DNA of 64,000 nt from Bradyrhizobium monzae (GTDB lineage: Bacteria; Pseudomonadota; Alphaproteobacteria; Rhizobiales; Xanthobacteraceae), in the NCBI RefSeq assembly GCF_021458635.1, contig NZ_JAIRDQ010000002.1, positions 62,001-126,000 of the forward strand, written 5' to 3'. This document shows, piece after piece, positions 26,522 through 35,399 of this stretch. A model generated the notes under the pieces. It made no database searches. It saw only the letters and a list, made by a program, of their open reading frames with translations, and had not been told where the DNA came from. How positions within the stretch are numbered: position 1 is the first letter of the stretch; every line of letters begins with the position of its first letter. The translations under genes were made by a program, and so were the position numbers.

Positions 26522-28117
26522 TCACGCCATGACCAGCGCGGCACCCCGTTCGCCGATCATCAGGCTGGTCGCATTCGTGTTGGCCGAGGTGATCTGCGGC
26601 ATGACCGAGGCGTCGATCACGCGCAGCCGGTCGACGCCGCGCACCCGCAGCTGCGGATCTAGCACGGCCTGCGCGTCCCGCCCCATGCGGCAGGTCCCGA
26701 CACAGTGAAACACAGTACCACCCGTGTTTCGCGCAAAATTCCACAGCCCGGCATCATCCCTTGCCGCCTCGCCCGGCACCATCTCGATATCCCACAGCGG
26801 ACGAAAGGGCTTCTGCTGATAGATCTCGCGCAGAATCTTCAGACCTGCAACAATGGTTTTGCGGTCGATCTCCTCGGCGAAATAGTTTGGTGCGATACGC
26901 GGCTGCTCGAATGGATCGGTCGAGCTGATCGCAAGCTGTCCGCGCGACTTTCCGTGGCACTGCCAGACCGAGGCGGTGAAGCCGGAATAGCTGTGCAGAG
27001 GCTCGCCAGGCTTGTCGACCGAGAGCGGCATCACGTTGAACTGCACGTCCGGCCGACCGCCGACGGCGTGTTCCGTGCAGGCTGCGCCACCCACCTGCCC
27101 TGCGCCGACCGTCAGCGGGCCGCTGCCGGTCAGCATCCACTGCAAGCCCATCTTAGCCAGTTCGACGGGATTGCGGACCTGATCGTTGAGCGAAATTCGC
27201 TCCTTCAGGCGGACGATCAGCCGGGCCTGATAATGATCCTGGAGATTGGCGCCGACTTCCGGAGAATCGACAACGACGGGAATGCCGAGCTTGCGCAGCA
27301 GATCGGCTGGACCAACGCCGGACAACTGGAGGAGCTGCGGCGACTGCAGTGCGCCACCGGACAAGATGATCTCACAATTCGCCGTCGCGCTGTGGACCTG
27401 TCCCTCGCTGATCCACTCGACGCCGGTCGCGACGCGACCATTGAAGATGACCCTGCTGACCTGCGCGTGGGTCATGATAGTCAGGTTTGGACGACCGGCG
27501 ATGGGGTGCAGAAACGCAGAGGCCGAACTGGTCCGCCAGTGCCGTCCGATGCCAAGCTGGTAGGTGCCGACGCCGAACGTCGTGGCACCGTTAAAGTCGA
27601 GGTTGTCCGGCAGGCCGAACTGCACACCCGCCTCGACCCAGGCCTTCGATGCCGGATTGTCGTTGCGGAGATCGGAGACGTCGAACTCCCCGAGCCCGCC
27701 GTGAAACTGGCTCTCGCCGCCGCGATAGCGTTCGTAGCGCCGAAAATATGGCAGGAGTTCGCGATAGCTCCAGCCATCGGCGCCAAGGCGTTCCCAATCG
27801 TCAAAGCCCTCGTGCTGACCTCGGATGAAAATCAGCCCGTTGATCGACGAGGAGCCGCCGAGCACGCGGCCCCGCGGCCAGACGATGGCACGTCCGCCAC
27901 TCCCTTCCGAGGGCTCGGTCCTGAACAGGCGCGAGAAGCGTTCGTTATAGATTGTCCGATAATAACCGACCGGAAGTTTCAGCCAGAAATTCCGATCCGA
28001 TCCCCCGGCCTCCAGCAATAGCACGCGACAGGACGGATCAGCCGACAACCGGTTCGCAACGACACAGCCGGCCGAGCCCGCGCCGACGATGATGTAGTCA
28101 TAACCGCGTGCTGACAT
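26522..28117 (-). CDS. GMC-family FAD oxidoreductase (choline dehydrogenase-like)
   Basis: 531 residues. FAD-binding fold at the start: YDYIIVGAGSAGCVVANRL, then LLLEAGG; the first GMC signature PRGRVLGGSSSINGLIFIRG; second signature GGALQSPQLLQLSGVGP. The C-terminal active-site region has FHCVGTCRMG and ANTNATSLMIGERGA. It oxidises an alcohol, probably a small polar one, passing electrons to a quinone or other acceptor. The start ATG overlaps the stop of the enolase-superfamily gene by one base (TGATG), so the two enzymes are coupled and likely act in one pathway. Substrate not identifiable from sequence. Confidence 0.92.
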   Translation of the reverse strand: MSARGYDYIIVGAGSAGCVVANRLSADPSCRVLLLEAGGSDRNFWLKLPVGYYRTIYNERFSRLFRTEPSEGSGGRAIVWPRGRVLGGSSSINGLIFIRGQHEGFDDWERLGADGWSYRELLPYFRRYERYRGGESQFHGGLGEFDVSDLRNDNPASKAWVEAGVQFGLPDNLDFNGATTFGVGTYQLGIGRHWRTSSASAFLHPIAGRPNLTIMTHAQVSRVIFNGRVATGVEWISEGQVHSATANCEIILSGGALQSPQLLQLSGVGPADLLRKLGIPVVVDSPEVGANLQDHYQARLIVRLKERISLNDQVRNPVELAKMGLQWMLTGSGPLTVGAGQVGGAACTEHAVGGRPDVQFNVMPLSVDKPGEPLHSYSGFTASVWQCHGKSRGQLAISSTDPFEQPRIAPNYFAEEIDRKTIVAGLKILREIYQQKPFRPLWDIEMVPGEAARDDAGLWNFARNTGGTVFHCVGTCRMGRDAQAVLDPQLRVRGVDRLRVIDASVMPQITSANTNATSLMIGERGAALVMA

Positions 28118-29244
28118 CAGACCGTCCGGTATTGTTCGATGGAGGCAAGATCGGGCGTGATGCCGAGGCCTGCCTCTTCGCCAAGCTCGATGATGCCGTC
28201 TCGGACATCAAGCACGGGACCGCAGAAGCGATCGCGCAGCGGGTTTTCATTGCAGTCGATCTCGAGCAGCCCGTCGCCGCCGACACCGGCGAGAAGATGC
28301 GCCGATGCCAGAAGGCCGATGCCGGCTCCGAGATAGTGCGGACAGAACATCTTTCCCGACGTCAGGATATCGCGTGCAATGCTTCCGCAGGCCGACAGCC
28401 CGCCCCATTTGGCGATGTCGGGCTGGACGACGCCGAGAACCGGCTCACGCAGCACGTCGGCAAAGCCGGCGTCGCTCGCGATGTTCTCGCCGGCTGCGAG
28501 CGGGAAGCGGACCGCCTCGCGCAACTGCTTCCATTCCCGCCGAGGGCGATCCGCACGGATCGGCTCCTCGAGCCAGGCAAGACCGAAGCGCTCGAGCTGC
28601 GGTGCAAGCTCCAGCGCCTGCGCAATGGCCCAGCCCTGGTTGACGTCGGCAGCAAGCAGGCCTTCGCCCACGAGACGGCGCAGAGCTGAGAGATTGGCGC
28701 GGTCGCCTGCCGGATCGAAGCCGATCTTCAGCTTCAGCGCGCGATAACCGCGCCCTAGGGCCGCTTCTGCCGTCCGCTCGGACCCAACCGGATTGATGCC
28801 GCTGGCGTAAACCTTGATCGTGCGTCTGGCCCCGCCGAGCAGCCTCCATAGCGCGACGTTCTGTCGGCGCGCGTAAAGATCCCAGACGGCCAGATCGATG
28901 CCGGCGATCGACTGCGCAAACGGACCGGCTTCTCCGGATTGTAGCGCGAGCACGGAAGTTCCCTGCGTCAGACGCTCGAACGCGGCAGACGGCTCAGGCG
29001 CGTTGAATCCGACGAGAGCCGGCGCGAGCACCTCGTTGACGAGCCGAACACGATGCTCGGCGCCCGGTGCCGGGAAATTGCACCACACTTCGCCCCAGCC
29101 AATGTTTCCGTCGGTGTCTTCAATACGGACAAAGACTGCGGGCCGATCCTTCATCTGCCCGAAGGACGTGATGACAGGCGTCGTCAGCGGGTAGCGATAC
29201 CCAAAGGCCTGGACGCTGCGGATGGTGAAGGGCGGCGATGTCAT
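28117..29244 (-). CDS. Enolase-superfamily enzyme, mandelate racemase group
   Basis: 375 residues with the capping domain (1-130) and barrel. Catalytic pattern: K171-x-K173 (ALKLKIGFD), metal ligands D200 (ADVNQGW), E226 (WLEEPI) and E253 (AGENI), then D276 in QPDIAKWGG and H303 in CPHYLGAGIG as the His-Asp dyad. Both base sets of the mandelate racemase group are therefore present. Such enzymes abstract a proton next to a carboxylate and act as racemases or sugar-acid dehydratases. It is first in an operon with a GMC oxidoreductase and GntR regulator, divergent from an ABC importer, which suggests catabolism of an imported acid; the substrate is unknown. Confidence 0.9.
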   Translation of the reverse strand: MTSPPFTIRSVQAFGYRYPLTTPVITSFGQMKDRPAVFVRIEDTDGNIGWGEVWCNFPAPGAEHRVRLVNEVLAPALVGFNAPEPSAAFERLTQGTSVLALQSGEAGPFAQSIAGIDLAVWDLYARRQNVALWRLLGGARRTIKVYASGINPVGSERTAEAALGRGYRALKLKIGFDPAGDRANLSALRRLVGEGLLAADVNQGWAIAQALELAPQLERFGLAWLEEPIRADRPRREWKQLREAVRFPLAAGENIASDAGFADVLREPVLGVVQPDIAKWGGLSACGSIARDILTSGKMFCPHYLGAGIGLLASAHLLAGVGGDGLLEIDCNENPLRDRFCGPVLDVRDGIIELGEEAGLGITPDLASIEQYRTV

Positions 29245-29288
29245 GCGGGAAAGCCTGGGACGTCTACGACCAAAGGCGCCACTTGTAT

Positions 29289-29312
29289 GGTCATCCTATT
29301 TATAATATGACC
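29289..29312. promoter_or_regulatory. Inverted repeat in divergent promoter region
   Basis: GGTCAT, 12 AT-rich bases, ATGACC. The arms are 18 bp apart start to start, in the 106-bp gap between the enolase-superfamily gene and the ABC permease. The centre is TA-rich (ATTTATAAT) and may contain promoter boxes. It is a good candidate operator for the GntR regulator at 25772-26494. Confidence 0.5.
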
Positions 29313-29350
29313 TATAAAAACATCAATCGCAATCTGGGTGGACGCGTCGA

Positions 29351-30121
29351 ATGAACGGAGCTGGCCTGAGACGCTTTGGTCTCGGATTGTTACCGTGGAT
29401 CGGTGCGATCCTGCTCTGGTATGCCGTGCGCTGGAGCGGGTTCGTCAACGTCTCGCTGATCCCTGCACCGCACCAGGTCGCTGCAAAATCCTTCGAGCTC
29501 CTGACCAAGGAAGGGTTGCTGATCGACATCTTCGTCTCGACCCGTCGCGTCTTTCTCGGCGTCGCACTCGGCATCCTCGCGGCGGTTCCGGTCGGATTCC
29601 TGCTGGGGTGGTATCGCCCCGCCCGCACCTTCGCCGACCCCATGATCAACTTCTTCCGCGCGCTGCCGCCGATCGCACTGATCCCGCTGGTGATCGTCTA
29701 TTTCGGCGTCGACGAGCTCGCCAAGCTCGTCATCCTGTTCTACGCCTCGTTCTTCTCCGGCGTCATCGTGATGTATGAGGGCGTGTCGCAGATCACGCCA
29801 CTCTACATCCGCGTCGCACAAACGCTCGGAGCCAACCAAGCCGAAATCTTTCGCAAGGTCATCATTCCCCTCACCGTCCCGCATATCCTCACAGCGTTAC
29901 GCGTGGCGTTGGGCGTGGCCTGGGCGACGCTGGTCGCATCCGAGCTGATCGCGGCACAGCGCGGGCTCGGCGCCATGATTCAGAATGCTTCGACCTACTT
30001 CCTGCTCGATGTCATCTATGTCGGCATCATCTGCATCGGCCTGATCGCGCTGATCATGGATTTGATCCTGCGCAAGATCACAGCCCGGTTGCTGGTCTGG
30101 CAGGATCGGGCCATCGTATGA
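29351..30121 (+). CDS. ABC transporter permease, SsuC/TauC type
   Basis: 256 residues, six membrane helices. The permease loop reads RVAQTLGANQAEIFRKVIIPLTVPHILTALR (shown here as the family's LGA-x7-KVIIP pattern), followed by ALGVAWATLVASELIAAQ, a hallmark of sulfonate/nitrate/taurine permeases. It ends with a four-base overlap (ATGA) with the ATPase gene. First gene of a three-gene importer divergent from the GMC/enolase-superfamily operon. Confidence 0.9.
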   Translation: MNGAGLRRFGLGLLPWIGAILLWYAVRWSGFVNVSLIPAPHQVAAKSFELLTKEGLLIDIFVSTRRVFLGVALGILAAVPVGFLLGWYRPARTFADPMINFFRALPPIALIPLVIVYFGVDELAKLVILFYASFFSGVIVMYEGVSQITPLYIRVAQTLGANQAEIFRKVIIPLTVPHILTALRVALGVAWATLVASELIAAQRGLGAMIQNASTYFLLDVIYVGIICIGLIALIMDLILRKITARLLVWQDRAIV

Positions 30122-30927
30122 ACAAGCGCGCACAGTTCGACAAGGTTTCGCTGGCCTTCGATACGCCGAAGGGCCGCCTTAACGTCGTTGAGGATGTCAC
30201 CTACGACATCAATGACGGCGACTTCATTGCGGTGATCGGCCCGTCCGGCTGCGGCAAGACAACGATGATGAGTATGCTCGCCGGCTTCCAGAAGCCGACC
30301 ACCGGCAAGGTCCTGTTCGACGGACGTCCCGTTGCAGGCCCCGGCCCCGAACGCGGCGTCATCTTCCAAGAATATGGCGTATTCCCCTGGTTGACAGTGA
30401 AGCAGAACATCGCCTTCGGTCTGACGCTCAACGCCAACCATGTCACGACCGCCGAGCGCGACGCGATCTGCGACCACTATCTTGGTCTTATGGGCCTGTC
30501 CGACTTCGCCAATTCCTATCCCAAACACCTGTCCGGAGGCATGCGGCAACGGCTCGCGATCGCTCGGGCCTATGCAGTAAAGCCGCAATTCCTCCTGATG
30601 GACGAGCCGTTCGGGGCACTCGACGCCCAGACCCGCTCCAACATGCAGAACTTGCTGCTCAAGGTGCTTGAGACCGAAGGCAAGACCGTCATGCTGATCA
30701 CTCACTCCGTAGAGGAGGCGATCTACCTCGCGTCCCGCATCGTGGTAGTGACAGCGCGGCCAGCGCGGATCAAGAAGATCATCGACGTTCCCTTTGCCTA
30801 CCCGCGCGACGAGTCGATTCAAGAGCGTCCGGAATTCGCCGAGCTGCGAAGCCATATCAGGCAGCTCGTGATGGACGAATATCGCGCCCAGCAGGCGCAG
30901 ATGCGTCCCGTCTCATTCTCGGAATAA
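30118..30927 (+). CDS. ABC transporter ATPase, SsuB/TauB type
   Basis: 269 residues. Walker A GPSGCGKTT, signature LSGGMRQRLAIARA, Walker B FLLMDEPFGALDAQ, and the switch THSVEEAIYLASRIVVV typical of the nitrate/sulfonate/taurine group. QEYGVFPWLTVKQNI is the Q-loop region. It overlaps the permease by four bases and is followed after 22 bases by the binding-protein gene. Confidence 0.92.
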   Translation: MNKRAQFDKVSLAFDTPKGRLNVVEDVTYDINDGDFIAVIGPSGCGKTTMMSMLAGFQKPTTGKVLFDGRPVAGPGPERGVIFQEYGVFPWLTVKQNIAFGLTLNANHVTTAERDAICDHYLGLMGLSDFANSYPKHLSGGMRQRLAIARAYAVKPQFLLMDEPFGALDAQTRSNMQNLLLKVLETEGKTVMLITHSVEEAIYLASRIVVVTARPARIKKIIDVPFAYPRDESIQERPEFAELRSHIRQLVMDEYRAQQAQMRPVSFSE

Positions 30928-30949
30928 CAGGCAAAACGGAGGACACACC

Positions 30950-31945
30950 ATGGATCGGCGGCACTTTCTGACCTCGACGGCGGGCCTTGCGCTCGGCAGC
31001 TTCGCCGCCGCAGCACCAGCCATCGCCCAAGCGAAAACAAAAGTTCGGGTTGGCTATCTCCACACTGTTGCCGTCGACGGCCAGATCTGGACCGGGATGG
31101 ATCGCGGCTCCTTCGAGAAGCAGGGGCTCGATCTAGAGCTGCGACAGTTCAACACCGGCCTGGAAATCTTCCAGGCGCTGATCGGCGGCAGCCTCGACGT
31201 GCTTGCAACCGGCGCCGTGCTCTCGAACTTCCCGGCCCGCGGCCAAGGCAAAGTCTTCCTCATCAACGACATCGAGGTCGCGACAGCTCAACTATGGGTT
31301 CGCGGCGATCAGGGCATCAAATCGTTCGAGGATCTGAAGGGCAAGCGCATCGCGACCGCGACCGGCACAACCGCGCATGTCTTCCTGGATACCGCGCTCC
31401 GTGCCAACAAGGTCGATCCCAAGGAGGTCGAGCTCATCAACCAGACCATGCCAGCCGCTGTAACTGCCTTCATTTCCGGTGCAGTTCCTGCAGTCGCGCT
31501 CTGGGTACCCTTCAACGTGACAGTTCGCGACAAGGTACCCGGCGCAGTCAAGCTCGCAGATGCGTCAGCCTATTATCCAAAGGCAGCGATCATCGGCGGT
31601 TGGGCAGCTGCTAACGATTACTACGAGCCAAACAAAGAAACGCTGGCAAAGCTCACCAAGGGCTGGGCCGAGGCGAACGACTACATTGTGGCCAATAGTG
31701 CAGAAGCGATGGAGAAGTTACAGAAGGGTCACTATAGCCAGACGCCGATGGCCGACATCAACGAGTCATTCAAGGCTCAGAAGATGTTCACGGCCAAGGA
31801 CTGGAAACGTATGTACTCGGATGGAACGGTCACCAACTGGCTGCAGCAATCGACAGATTTCTTCATGGCCAACGCAGGCATCAAGGACTTCACGCCAGCA
31901 AGCAAATACTTTGATCCAAGCCTCTATTTGAAGACGATAGCCTAA
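30950..31945 (+). CDS. ABC substrate-binding protein, SsuA/TauA type
   Basis: 331 residues; ACGGAGGAC lies before the ATG. Twin-arginine start (MDRRHFLTST), hydrophobic core and cleavage near AIAQA. The mature part has the NMT1/SsuA layout: VRVGYLHTVAVDGQIW, ALIGGSLDVLATGAVL, LKGKRIATATGTTAHVFL, VELINQTMPAAVTAF. This fold binds sulfonates, nitrate, taurine, aromatic acids or pyrimidine precursors. The enzymes of the divergent operon suggest an organic acid or alcohol rather than a sulfonate, as no desulfonating enzyme is present here. Confidence 0.9.
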   Translation: MDRRHFLTSTAGLALGSFAAAAPAIAQAKTKVRVGYLHTVAVDGQIWTGMDRGSFEKQGLDLELRQFNTGLEIFQALIGGSLDVLATGAVLSNFPARGQGKVFLINDIEVATAQLWVRGDQGIKSFEDLKGKRIATATGTTAHVFLDTALRANKVDPKEVELINQTMPAAVTAFISGAVPAVALWVPFNVTVRDKVPGAVKLADASAYYPKAAIIGGWAAANDYYEPNKETLAKLTKGWAEANDYIVANSAEAMEKLQKGHYSQTPMADINESFKAQKMFTAKDWKRMYSDGTVTNWLQQSTDFFMANAGIKDFTPASKYFDPSLYLKTIA

Positions 31946-32746
31946 ACGCCAAGGGAACTGAGGCAATTTGTGTTCGCGCCGGACACCGGATGTGCGGCGC
32001 GCCCAAATTTGACTGGGCTCCGAAGTCGTAACCGAACGTGTTCCGCACCACCGTCGAACCACACTGTCCCTTGTGCGCGCTTCACCACGCTGCCGCGCTC
32101 TGTTCTCCAGATGGCCGTGGATAGCCGATTTCCGATGGGCTAACCCAATCTAAGTATTCGGTCAGAGCATCTGGAAGGCGAGAGACACTCCCAAGAATAC
32201 GCTGGGCTACGCGACAGTGGCCTGCACCACTACTCCCACTCGATAGGTCTGACCGATGATACGACGCTGATTTATCACGCAATTTTTCAGCGACTATCCG
32301 CACCTATTGGACGATTTTCGATGTCTCCGCTCAAACGGTGCGATCAGGTTCTCGATGCAAAAAGGCCGTCAGCCGTCTCGTAGGTCACCGTATTGGATTG
32401 GCGCCGCGGTGCCGATACCGTCACGCGCAGCAACTCAAACTGACGGTGCTGGCCGTCACCGCAAGGTCACGTGATCAGCTTGCGGCCTGAGTCGACAGGC
32501 GAGTGACTTGCCTTCAGTAGCGAGCCCATTGCTGATCGATTCGATCGTTGGTGAAGACCCGGATGGGACGCGAAACTTGGCTGCTAACACGGCTAGACTC
32601 GATCCGAAACAGACCGATCTCATCCTAGAGATGAACGCTCGGGAAATTGGAGCCGACGATGGCAGCTACTTGCCGCTTGCTGGAGTGGTTGACTGGAAGC
32701 TCGCGCGGCGGTTAAATCGGCTTGGCAGCAAGATCGAGGCGCCAAT
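31946..32746. other. Gene-poor, decayed-looking stretch at the far end of a guaA-linked hotspot
   Basis: About 800 bases with lower GC than the neighbours and only short frames without clear ribosome sites. I found no transposase or integrase remnant by eye. It contains a guaA-like terminus at 32230-32244 and one doubtful small frame at 32508-32750. Confidence 0.5.
32230..32244. repeat. guaA 3'-end-like sequence, candidate attachment-site remnant
   Basis: CTACTCCCACTCGAT reads on the minus strand ATC GAG TGG GAG TAG, i.e. I-E-W-E-stop, the universal end of GMP synthase, but with codons different from the local guaA. Thirteen of these bases align to the 21-bp repeat at guaA with one mismatch. 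It may be the end of a guaA from which an element was once excised. Confidence 0.45.
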
Positions 32747-32750
32747 ATGA
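32508..32750 (+). CDS. Doubtful small protein
   Basis: An 80-residue frame (MPSVASPLLIDSIVGED) whose stop overlaps the start of the metallo-beta-lactamase-fold gene by ATGA, as in coupled genes. There is no recognisable domain, no clear ribosome site, and the stretch looks decayed. It may equally be chance. Confidence 0.25.
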   Translation: MPSVASPLLIDSIVGEDPDGTRNLAANTARLDPKQTDLILEMNAREIGADDGSYLPLAGVVDWKLARRLNRLGSKIEAPI

Positions 32751-33766
32751 AGTTGAGCGACGAACGCCGTTATCTTCGCTCGCAGTCTCGTCGCCGGTTC
32801 ATGATCATCGGTTGTGCCTGTTGTGTCGCTGCGGGCCTGCCGGCTATCTCGGCGAGTGCGCGGCCCGCAGTCGTAAAACGACATCTGTAACTCGCACGCC
32901 AAGCCGCCGGCCAGGATCTTGGAGCCTATCTGCAGTTGGGAGAAGTGGCCGCGCCGACGCCTGGCGCACCGCAGCTCTCGCCCGATGACCTGATGCGCCT
33001 CCCGGCGCCGCCGCCCGGTCAGCCGTTCGACAATCTATCCTTTATTGGCAGCAAATGGGTCAGCGCTTGGGCCATCCGAACTTCGGAAGGCATCATACTC
33101 ATCGATACCATGGACAATGATAATGAGGCCGAGCATATCGTCGCCGCCGGCATGCGGAAGCTCGGGCTCGATCCCGCGGATATCAAGATCATTCTCGTAA
33201 CGCATGGCCACGGCGATCACTATGGCGGCGTCGGGTTCTTCAAGCGCATCGCGTCGCCGAAGGTTCTCATGAGCGACGCGGACTGGACGATGATGGAGAC
33301 AAAGCTCGAATTCGATCGTCCTGACTGGGGCCGGCCGCCGCGGCGCGAGATTTCCGTAACCGATGGCCAGCAGATCACGCTAGGCGACACAACGGTCGAT
33401 GTGCTGCTGACGCCTGGTCACACGAAGGGTACCATCTCCCTACTATTCACTGTCCGGCAGAACGGCCAGGATCATCGCACGATGCTATGGGGCGGAACTG
33501 CGTTCAACTTCGGGCAGCAGCCAGATCGAATTCAGCGACTGCAGGCCTATCTCGACTCGACATCGCGGGCTCAGGATATTGCGCGCCAGCAGCAGGTCGA
33601 CGTCTTCATCTCCAACCATAACGTCTTTGACGAGGCCGTACAGAAGCTGGAGAAAATGAGCTCGGCCGCTCGCAATCCCTTCGTTATCGGGACTGAGGCG
33701 ACAGTGCGGGCGCTGACAGTGATGAACGAATGTGCGCAGGCCACGATGGCTGCGTGGACCTCCTGA
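32747..33766 (+). pseudogene. Metallo-beta-lactamase-fold hydrolase with premature in-frame stop
   Basis: The frame starts at 32747 with a twin-arginine signal (QSRRRFMIIGCACC, cleavage near ASA-RP). Codon 48 is TAA (32888-32890), after which the same frame continues without further stop to 33766, with LARQAAGQDLGAYLQLG joining smoothly to the conserved body. The body has the zinc motif THGHGDHYGG, the LTPGHTKGTIS loop and a late SNHNVFD histidine, as in subclass B3-like MBL-fold proteins. So one nonsense change has probably silenced an exported enzyme. A TTG at 32936 could start a signal-less cytosolic form of 276 residues, but no good ribosome site is seen. Confidence 0.75.
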
Positions 33767-33895
33767 TCGCGATGGAACAAGGCGGTTCCGGAATGCCCCG
33801 AGAGATTTTCTTCACGCCTGTAGCTTATCTTATCTATCGACGACCGTCGCCAGAACAAAGTCGCCGATCATCCTCCACGTTGGCCGCTTCTACGC

Positions 33896-33916
33896 CCCCC
33901 TCACTCCCACTCAATC
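33896..33916. repeat. 21-bp direct copy of the guaA 3' end (candidate att site)
   Basis: Identical over 21 bases to 36351-36371, which covers the last four codons and stop of guaA plus five downstream bases. The two copies are 2455 bp apart in the same orientation and bracket the serine hydrolase and HNH endonuclease genes, as expected of attL and attR of an element integrated at guaA. Confidence 0.75.
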
Positions 33917-33933
33917 ATCAATTGAACCAGCGC

Positions 33934-34015
33934 GTAGGATGGGTAGAGCGCAGCGAAACCCATCGGCTTCTTTTGGAGAGCGATGATGGGTTTCGCTTCG
34001 CTCTACCCATCTTAC
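33934..34015. repeat. Long inverted repeat, intergenic palindromic element
   Basis: Two 31-base arms (33934-33964 and 33985-34015) match at 29 of 31 positions; the core of each is GGGTAGAGCG-AGCGAAACCC or its complement. The hairpin touches the stop codon of the serine hydrolase gene (34012-34014) and may stabilise or end that transcript. It looks like a repetitive element of this genome. Confidence 0.8.
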
Positions 34016-35211
34016 AAGTCGCCCTGCCCGCCCGCCATCAGCTCCTTCGCCAGCGCCATATACGCCGGCAGCGTCACGGGATCGTTGGCGGCGTTGCCCG
34101 CGACGGGGTGTGAGGCGTAGCGCGCGATCACCATCTCGGCTTTGGGATCGATGTAGATGCCCTGGCCGTGAACGCCGCGCGCCATGTAGGCGCCGTGCGT
34201 GTTGTGCGTGACCCACCATTGATTGCGGTAGGACGCACCGGGCAGCGTGGTGTAGCCGGCCGGCTTGAACTTTTCGGGATCGCCGCCGCGCGCGATGTCC
34301 TCGACGACCGACGACGGCACGATCTGGTGGCCGTTGAAGCGGCCGTGATTGCGGATGGTCTCGCCGAAGCGGGCGAGATCGCGCAGCGTCGTGGAAAGAC
34401 CGCCGCCGCCACTCTCGGTGCCGATGCGATCGACGTGATAATGCGCGTCCTCCTCCGCGCCCATTGGCTGCCAGATCCGCTCGGAGAGAAGATCGGACAG
34501 CGTCACACCGCTGGCGCGCCTGATGATCCAGGCGAGCACGTCGGAATTGACGGTCTTGTAGGCAAACGCCTTGCCGTGCTCGCCCTGTTTGGCCTGCGCG
34601 ACGAGGAAATCGAAGATGTTGGTCGCACCCTCATAATCAGGCGGGATCGGCGCCATGCCGTTGGCGCGCCGCAGGCCCCACACGGCGGAATTCTCGTCGG
34701 TGTAGACTTCGGTGTATGCGAGACCCGTGGTCATATCCATGGCCTCGTGCACGCGCGCGTCGCCAAATGCGCTGGCCTTCAGCTCCGGCACATAGTCGGT
34801 GACCGGCGCCTGCGGATCGATCTTGCCCTCCGCGATCAAGATGCCGGCGAGCGTGCCGGTGAACGACTTCGTCACCGACATCGCGATATGCGGCTTGTGC
34901 GGCTTCAGCGCGCCAAAATAGCGCTCATAGATAAGCTTGCCCCGATGCAGCACCGCGATGCCGTCGGTGTAGGTCTCCTCCAGCATCCGCGCGAAGGTCA
35001 TGGGCCGCCCGTCCATCGTGGTCGAGGCGACCGCGCCGATGTCCTGATCCGCGCGCGGCAGCGCCGACGCAGGCCCTGCCCCGCGCCAGACGTTCACCGT
35101 CGGCACCAGCTGCCGGATGTTGCTCCAGGCCCAGCGCAACTCTGGAAAGCTGCGGAACGAGCCGTCCTGGAAGGTGATGGTGCGGTCCGGCGCCGGCGGG
35201 AAGCCGCGCAT
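34012..35211 (-). CDS. Beta-lactamase-fold serine hydrolase (NylB/EstB-like)
   Basis: 399 residues from the ATG at 35211. Catalytic S112-V-T-K115 (SVTKSFTG) and Tyr218 in AFAYKTVNSD have almost the same numbering as Ser112/Lys115/Tyr215 of the 6-aminohexanoate-dimer hydrolase NylB, and the length (399 against 392) is close; family substrates vary, so activity is open. The N-terminus may be damaged: homolog-like residues (PALRNPHLRDPETLGY) are readable in frame upstream but end at a TAG (35260-35262), while a better start (ATG at 35282, MSAAPAPSQP) lies in another frame. It lies between the two guaA repeats. Confidence 0.8.
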   Translation of the reverse strand: MRGFPPAPDRTITFQDGSFRSFPELRWAWSNIRQLVPTVNVWRGAGPASALPRADQDIGAVASTTMDGRPMTFARMLEETYTDGIAVLHRGKLIYERYFGALKPHKPHIAMSVTKSFTGTLAGILIAEGKIDPQAPVTDYVPELKASAFGDARVHEAMDMTTGLAYTEVYTDENSAVWGLRRANGMAPIPPDYEGATNIFDFLVAQAKQGEHGKAFAYKTVNSDVLAWIIRRASGVTLSDLLSERIWQPMGAEEDAHYHVDRIGTESGGGGLSTTLRDLARFGETIRNHGRFNGHQIVPSSVVEDIARGGDPEKFKPAGYTTLPGASYRNQWWVTHNTHGAYMARGVHGQGIYIDPKAEMVIARYASHPVAGNAANDPVTLPAYMALAKELMAGGQGDL

Positions 35212-35399
35212 ATAGCCGAGGGTTTCGGGGTCGCGGAGGTGGGGGTTGCGGAGGGCTGGCTAGGTGCGGGCGCGGCGGACATAAACACGGGCTCCAGAGG
35301 CAACGATGCGGATTCGTATCACGGGAGCGGTTGGACGGACATCCAGCGTTTGTGCCGGACGGACCAGCAGCAGACGCGCGTAGCATTATGATCTATCGC

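Noticed and set aside
31946..32746. Transposase or integrase remnant in the gene-poor stretch
   Set aside because: I read both strands and found no convincing motif, so only the guaA-like terminus is reported.
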